Source: Hemicentrotus pulcherrimus
Lineage: Eukaryota; Echinodermata; Echinoidea; Camarodonta; Strongylocentrotidae
NCBI GenBank assembly: GCA_003118195.1
Contig: BEXV01000515.1
Span: 127,275-140,977 of the forward strand
DNA: 13,703 bases
Direction: 5' to 3'
Part shown: positions 9,226-13,703 of the stretch, one piece after another
How the letters are laid out: each line of letters begins with the position of its first letter
How positions within the stretch are numbered: the first letter of the stretch is position 1
Notes under the pieces: model-generated
Database searches by the model: none
Told to the model about the DNA's origin: nothing
The model's input: only the letters and a program-made list of their open reading frames with translations
Position numbers and translations under genes: made by a program

Positions 9226-9874
9226 ATTAAAAGCAGTGATTTTTTGTATAGCACAAATGTAAAGGATGGGTAGCGAGGTAATATACGGGTATAAGCAATG
9301 GGATGACAAGAAAGCAGAACATCTACCAGTACCGATGAAGATAATTGATTTCACTAGAGCTACCATCAATCATTTATATAACACCTTTTGCATTCAGAAG
9401 AGATAGACAGTTTAAAATAGCAATCTAATTTTATGTGTGATATTCTATAGTCTAATCGTAGCTCCTGCCATAATTCATTGAAGTGTTTCATACGTAACAC
9501 AGCACCATGGCATTATCACATCAAATGTAATGTAACTATACACTACTAGGATCATAATTTCCTGACTATTGTCACAAAAAAACAGACATAAGGAATACTA
9601 GTAAACAATGGTATAGGTCTCATTTCTTTACAACTATACAGGTACTTCTGATATGATGTAGACTAATCTTGACAGAGAACATGAATACTACGAGTTAAAT
9701 CTTTGGATGAGGTCTTCATATTTCACCTGCATTGATGGTCCCTCTCTCAACATTGTCTTTCCAGCATAGTTTACACATTGAAGTACACATAACACAATGC
9801 ATGGACAAAGTACCCTCTAACTTTCTAGATGTATGAGAAGGAAGGCTAACTCTGCCTAAGACCTCCATTCTGTC
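9226..9874. other. ATG2 3' flank
   Basis: Non-coding sequence immediately 3' of ATG2, probably its 3' UTR. The short open frame at 9172-9369 (-) overlaps the SINE fragment and is not a gene. I see no other structure. Confidence 0.5.
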
Positions 9875-9952
9875 TTACTCTTGGTGCATCTGACCCACCC
9901 TTGAGACTCCATCAAAGATGCTAGACACCGTACTGACAGACAAGACCATTCA
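9875..9952 (-). other. Open frame continuing past the ATG2 TGA
   Basis: After the TGA at 9952-9950 the ATG2 frame stays open for 24 codons to TAA at 9877-9875, ending VSSIFDGVSRVGQMHQE. The stretch loosely echoes the TSSVLGGVRNQM segment of the last exon at both protein and nucleotide level. It may be a degenerate duplication of the exon end. An open run of this length is common by chance, and ATG2 of other animals ends near the TGA, so I treat it as 3' UTR. Confidence 0.3.
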
Positions 9953-12900
9953 CTTTGCCTTTGATCTCCATTTCTCTGCATCCTCCTTGCGTGCATCTGG
10001 TAGCATCTGATTCCTGACCCCGCCCAAGACGCTGGATGTTGCTTCCGTTGCTAAGATGAGAGGACGTATAACGGAGGGTGGTATCTGACGTAGGATACCT
10101 CCTACTGCTCCAGACACACCCTTATGTTCATGTTCTTCCCTGGCTGTCTGCATGATAGCTGTAGCTGTATCACCCAAACCCTGCAATGATACAACACTCA
10201 TTCTTTTATGTAGCTGTATCACCCAAACCCTGCAATGATACAACACTTAATATCTCAATACTCATTCTTTTATGTCAATATTACATTCAATCCTCATTCC
10301 GTGTCTGGAGTAAAAAGCATAAGGCCTAAAATTTCCTCCTACTTTTTACACTTGTTTGGTTCACTTTTCTTCCTTTTCTCTATCCTTCAACCTCACACCT
10401 TTACAAACAAAACAAAAACAATTTCTAAGTCTTCTTTTTCACCTAAATATACTTCTATTGTGTTCATACTCTCCCAATTTTCTCTAGTCCAAATAATATT
10501 TCGATATAATATTATATTATATCTATCTCCAGGACAATTCAAACTTTGATATCCTCTGCAAATTCTATCAGTTGTAAGTGAATGAGGTGCGAGTAAGTGG
10601 CTTATATGTAATGCTATTATTCCTACCTCTCTGACTACATTGATAGCATTAGCCATTCCCTCTCTGAAGTCTGCAGGTTGTCTAGCTAGTCTCTGCTGAC
10701 CGAATGGACCGTATGTGATAGCTCGACTAGACACACTGGGGCCTGGGGATACTACATCATAGGCTGTCTCTGCAGCAACCTGCCAAACAAAACGAATGAC
10801 AAACATGACATATTGACTACATTGTAAGTAACAATGGATTGAAATTCTGGATTTACATACTACTAGAACATCAAAGTCTCTAATCACTTTACAGAAATAT
10901 TCTACTATTGTATAATGTTAAATCATTATATTATAAACAGAATATAGCTTACACGAATGAGCAATATTAATCCATTTCAAATCCAATCTTCATTATCATT
11001 CATGAAAAGTGAATATCTCATAACCTACAACAAACAAATTTTAACCAAGAGTTTGGGGAACATTTATGCAAAAATGTAAGTGGAAAAATATGTCATCTAT
11101 TCACATAAAACACACTGTGCAGAATGTAAGCAATGATTGTAAAATAAAGAAAACAGTGGTTTCAGTTCATTATTACAGGTACTGGAAATAAACTATTAAT
11201 CCCTAGAGACATGGCAAGTAAAGATTCATAGCATACCTGAAGAAGCTTGACAAATCTGTTGGTAAGTTCAACTACAGCCATTGCAGTAGATGTACCAAAT
11301 GAGTTGGCGCCTCTCTGGATACCTCTGACAAGGCGCCCATCTCTCTTGTACTGCTCAACTGGTAACCTCACCAGATCAAACATGCCTTGGACTGGTTAAA
11401 CAAAATATATAAAAAGTCACAAATGTAGATCTGAATTTAAATGACTGGTCTCTTCATAAGCATATATATTCCAATAAATAACTCTTTAACTCTGAGGTAG
11501 ATTGTTTTTAAAAAGCACATTTTTAAAATTTAAGCAGTAAATAGAAAAGGAAGGAAGACCTTCTGGTTTGCACATAATAAAAAAAAAGGTCATTCTGAAA
11601 GGCATTCTCACAGATAATAACTTTCATTCAGGATAATTCATACTATTTCAGATTGCAACTGATCCTGCAGATATACTTACAGAGTTGAACAAAGGAATGC
11701 ATCGGTCCTACACCTCCTAATACTCTGGGTAGCTGGGACTTCTTGATGTCTTGCATCCATTCATTCATAGCATACAGAATCAGTCTGTCTATACCAAGCA
11801 ACCTACAAAGAATATAAGCATATTCCATATCAGAAGAATACAAGTACAAATCTAGTTGAGTCTGAATTACTACATGTTCATACGACACACGCCAATCCTT
11901 TTCTAAGCCTCTTATACTGTAGAAAAGGAGCTATATAAATCGGTCCTAGGACACCTACCCCATGGACATCTACCCCTTGGATCACCATCCCCAGTCAATT
12001 ACCTGCTAGGACAACTACCCCCTAGAACGAGGTGTCGTGGACGAGTGGATATGTCAGCAGACTGTGGATCACAAGGTCCGCAGTTCAAGTCTCACCACGG
12101 CACTAATGTCCTTTGGCAAGACATTGATCTACATTTGCCACTCTCCACCCAGGTGTAAAATGGGTACCCGGTAGGATGCGAAAGTTAATGTGCTTAGATT
12201 AGCAAGTGTGCGCATGTAAAAATGACGCCTGGCTGGAATGCTCCCCAGGGAGTGGAGAATGTGCATACATTGTGTGCAGGTAAGCCTGAATCCGATGACC
12301 GGGGTAATAATATATATCTGTAAAGCGCTTTGAGAGGGCCTTCAGTCATGAAAAGCGCTATATAAGAACTAGCTATTATTATTATTAGAACAACTGCCTC
12401 CTAGGGCAACCATCCTCTAGGACTAGGGGATAGTTGTACAAGGGGGTAGTTGTCTGGGGGTAGTCGTCCTGGGGAGTAGTGGTCATAGAGGGTGGTTGCC
12501 CTAGGGGGTATTTATTCCAGGAGGTGGTTATCCAGGGATGGATGTCCAGGGGGTAAGTGTCTGGATACGATATAAATCCACTAAAATTCAATTTCAGGGC
12601 TGCAGGAAATATTCATCCCTATTGGCTGCTCTGATCATAAGGTTGTAAAGATAAACTTTGGTGTTGGAATCTTCTTCCTTTATGCAAACATTCTGCTTTT
12701 CACAAATCCTTGAAACGGGATGACTCTTCACCAATATACTGCCACTGTATCTATAAACTATGTACACTTACATATCTTGAACATGTGTATTGAAAAGAAA
12801 GTATAATCTTACCCATGTCTATGATGTATTCTCTTAAATGTCAGCTCAGAATGGTTGAGTTGACCTAAACCCACCAGAAGACCCAGGAATGTACCCTAAA

Positions 12901-13517
12901 CAATCAAACATAAACATCAACATATTTATCGAAGAATAGTATACCACCGATATAATAAATGACACAATCCTTGAATTAAATAAATATAATCATTGTCCGT
13001 ACATTGACATGAATACTAATTTAGAAGATTTCAATGTTCATGTTCCTTAATTGCCCATCTCTTGTACACATCATTGGCCAGGAGGTCAATAGTACACATC
13101 TGATGAGAGTACTTCTAGTAGTACAATCATTAACAAAACCCTTGCACAGTATAAAAGTAAAACAGGATATGTTAAACAAAGTTTCAAAATGATCATTACT
13201 ATAAAAATAAAGCAGATGTTTTTTCCTAATGTTCCAAGGATATATTTGATTAAGTGACTGCAAAAAACACAATTTAATAAGTGACTTTTAATGAAAACCT
13301 TATTTTTATGTCGATATTGATCATTAGTTTTACTTGAATTTTAACATGTAAGGGGCTACTAGAATCTTATACATGTAATTACATACAGTAGCTAGATAAA
13401 AGATGCACCTCACATGAGATAATGTGATGGTCAGCTGAGAGACTTACTTGATCCATGTCGACACGTTTCCCTTCATAATCCAGCTTGATGAGAACATCAG
13501 GAGAGAACACAAAGGAC
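9950..13517 (-). CDS. ATG2: ATG2 autophagy lipid-transfer protein, C-terminal exons (partial)
   Basis: Six exons read on the minus strand: 13517-13448, 12895-12813, 11802-11681, 11391-11237, 10779-10627 and 10180-9950. All have GT/AG borders and the phases match at every join, giving 270 residues plus a split first codon. The recognised features are conserved ATG2A/ATG2B C-terminal blocks: VFSPDVLIKLDY, MDQGTF, RHGLLGIDRL, LGGVGPMHSF, LPVEQYKRDGR, GANSFGTSTAMA, ETAYDVVSPGP, PADFREGMANA, VGGILRQIPPSVIRPLILA and ATSSVLGGVRNQMLPDA. ATG2 is a VPS13-type bridge protein that moves phospholipids from the ER to the growing phagophore with WIPI and ATG9 proteins. The C-terminal region is implicated in membrane and lipid-droplet targeting. 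Vertebrate ATG2 is about 1,900-2,100 aa, so roughly the last 13-14% is present and upstream exons lie beyond 13703. The reading frame is intact. Introns carry a fold-back transposon, a SINE and a duplicated acceptor. Confidence 0.95.
10160..10275 (-). repeat. Tandem duplication carrying a second ATG2 splice acceptor
   Basis: Thirty-nine bases at 10160-10198 are repeated perfectly at 10209-10247, an offset of 49. The following ACTCATTCTTTTATGT at 10196-10211 recurs at 10260-10275, with 13 extra bases in the second copy. The repeat includes the start of the last ATG2 exon and its acceptor (minus strand ATTGCAG|GGTTTGGG). Identical acceptors therefore sit at exon edges 10180 and 10229. Use of the 10229 site would read GLGDTAT and then TAA (10208-10206). 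Use of 10180 gives the conserved protein. Confidence 0.9.
11942..12569. mobile_element. Fold-back element of 15-16 bp repeats, TU-like
   Basis: The left arm is a run of degenerate units near CTAGGACAACTACCCC (11944 to about 12419, interrupted by a SINE). The right arm is about nine units of the inverted sense, near GGGGTAGTTGTCCTG (about 12420-12569). The dyad centre lies near TCCTCTAGGACTAGGGGA (about 12412-12429). Perfect 9-bp direct repeats ATATAAATC flank it at 11933-11941 and 12570-12578, as expected for a target duplication. Without the SINE it is about 265 bp. Sea urchin TU transposons, as I recall them, have inverted repeats made of ~15-bp tandem units, which fits. It lies in the ATG2 intron 11803-12812 and encodes nothing. 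The minus-strand open frame at 12385-12591 is the repeat read through. Confidence 0.75.
12029..12385 (+). mobile_element. Full-length tRNA-derived SINE
   Basis: A tRNA-like head at 12032-12103 has nearly complementary ends (GTGTCGT and ACGGCAC), an A-box-like GGACGAGTGG and a B-box-like AGTTCAAGTCT. These would be an internal RNA polymerase III promoter. A body follows with TTTGGCAAGACATTGATC and CCACCCAGGTGTAAAATGGG. It ends in a LINE-like tail (GTAAAGCGCTTTGAGAGG, GCGCTATATAAGAACTAGCT) and (ATT)n. The tail resembles L2-clade LINE 3' ends, suggesting mobilisation by such a LINE. A 6-bp duplication TAGAAC lies at 12023-12028 and 12386-12391. Removing the insert restores a normal unit of the host fold-back repeat, CTAGAACAACTGCCTC. 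It is antisense to ATG2. Confidence 0.85.
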
Positions 13518-13620
13518 CTATACAAAGGCATAGTGGCAAACGGAAACAGTTCTTGAATGTGTCATACATGTATGTTATGTATTGTATCATTGAGTAGGAC
13601 CAATATTTGATACTCTGTAT

Positions 13621-13670
13621 TAATAATAATAAAAATAATATTTCGTTTTTATATAGCGCTTAACCCTATC
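13621..13670 (-). mobile_element. SINE/LINE-like tail fragment at window edge
   Basis: On the minus strand this reads TTAAGCGCTATATAAAAACG followed by an (ATT)-rich end. It is the same tail style as the two SINE copies but a different family, because the upstream sequence (CCTGGGATAGGGTTAAGC) does not match. It lies in an ATG2 intron and runs towards the G homopolymer at the window end. Confidence 0.55.
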
Positions 13671-13683
13671 CCAGGTTTTTACT

Positions 13684-13703
13684 GGGGGTGGGGGGGGGGG
13701 GGG
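13684..13703. repeat. G homopolymer at window edge
   Basis: Twenty bases that are all G except one T at 13689. Together with the C run at position 1 this suggests assembly breaks at G/C homopolymers. Confidence 0.8.

Noticed and set aside
10235..10549. 104-codon plus-strand frame
   Set aside because: Lies in an ATG2 intron and the duplicated acceptor. Composition is AT-rich Phe/Ser/Ile with no domain.
12032..12103. A functional tRNA gene
   Set aside because: The head is tRNA-like, but the stems have mismatches and it is joined to a SINE body and tail with target duplications. It is a SINE promoter, not a tRNA gene.
11944..12569. CRISPR-like or ordinary minisatellite array
   Set aside because: Units are degenerate, contiguous without spacers, inverted between the two arms and bounded by a 9-bp duplication in a eukaryotic intron.
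12385..12591. Pro/Tyr/Thr-rich minus-strand frame
   Set aside because: Direct translation of the 15-bp fold-back repeat units. 15 is divisible by three, so the frame stays open.

Overview
This is eukaryotic DNA with spliced genes, AT-rich introns, microsatellites, tRNA-derived SINEs and a fold-back transposon. It is most likely from a deuterostome marine invertebrate. A sea urchin or close echinoderm is my best guess, because the fold-back element resembles the TU elements of sea urchins and the SINE tails are of a type common in marine invertebrates. The species cannot be fixed from sequence alone. A C run at the start and a G run at the end suggest that the contig stops at homopolymers.

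Layout. Positions 1-1580 are upstream DNA, including a 217-bp GA-rich purine tract at 524-740. A three-exon homeobox gene runs on the + strand (exons 1751-2051, 4524-4855 and 5462-6109; 426 aa). All its splice sites are canonical and all phases match. Its homeodomain (aa 166-225) aligns without gaps to the classic 60-residue fold but has Thr instead of the near-invariant Asn51. An intron lies between homeodomain residues 46 and 47, as in many PRD-class genes. The frame stays open for 60 coding-like codons beyond the TAG stop. Positions 6293-9949 hold the facing 3' ends, with candidate poly(A) signals, an ATC microsatellite and a 5'-truncated SINE with a 12-bp target duplication.

On the - strand, 13517 down to 9950 holds the last six exons (270 aa) of ATG2, the autophagy lipid-transfer protein. 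The 5' part of the gene lies beyond the window. The acceptor of its last exon sits in a tandem duplication that makes a second, identical acceptor leading to a premature stop. Another ATG2 intron carries a fold-back element built of 15-16 bp repeats, with a 9-bp target duplication and a full-length SINE inserted in one arm.

The two genes are convergent and functionally unrelated as far as the sequence shows. One encodes a presumed transcription factor or a non-DNA-binding derivative of one. The other is a housekeeping autophagy gene. The most distinctive items are the Asn51-lacking homeodomain with its interrupted C-terminal frame, the duplicated ATG2 splice acceptor, and the SINE-in-fold-back nest.
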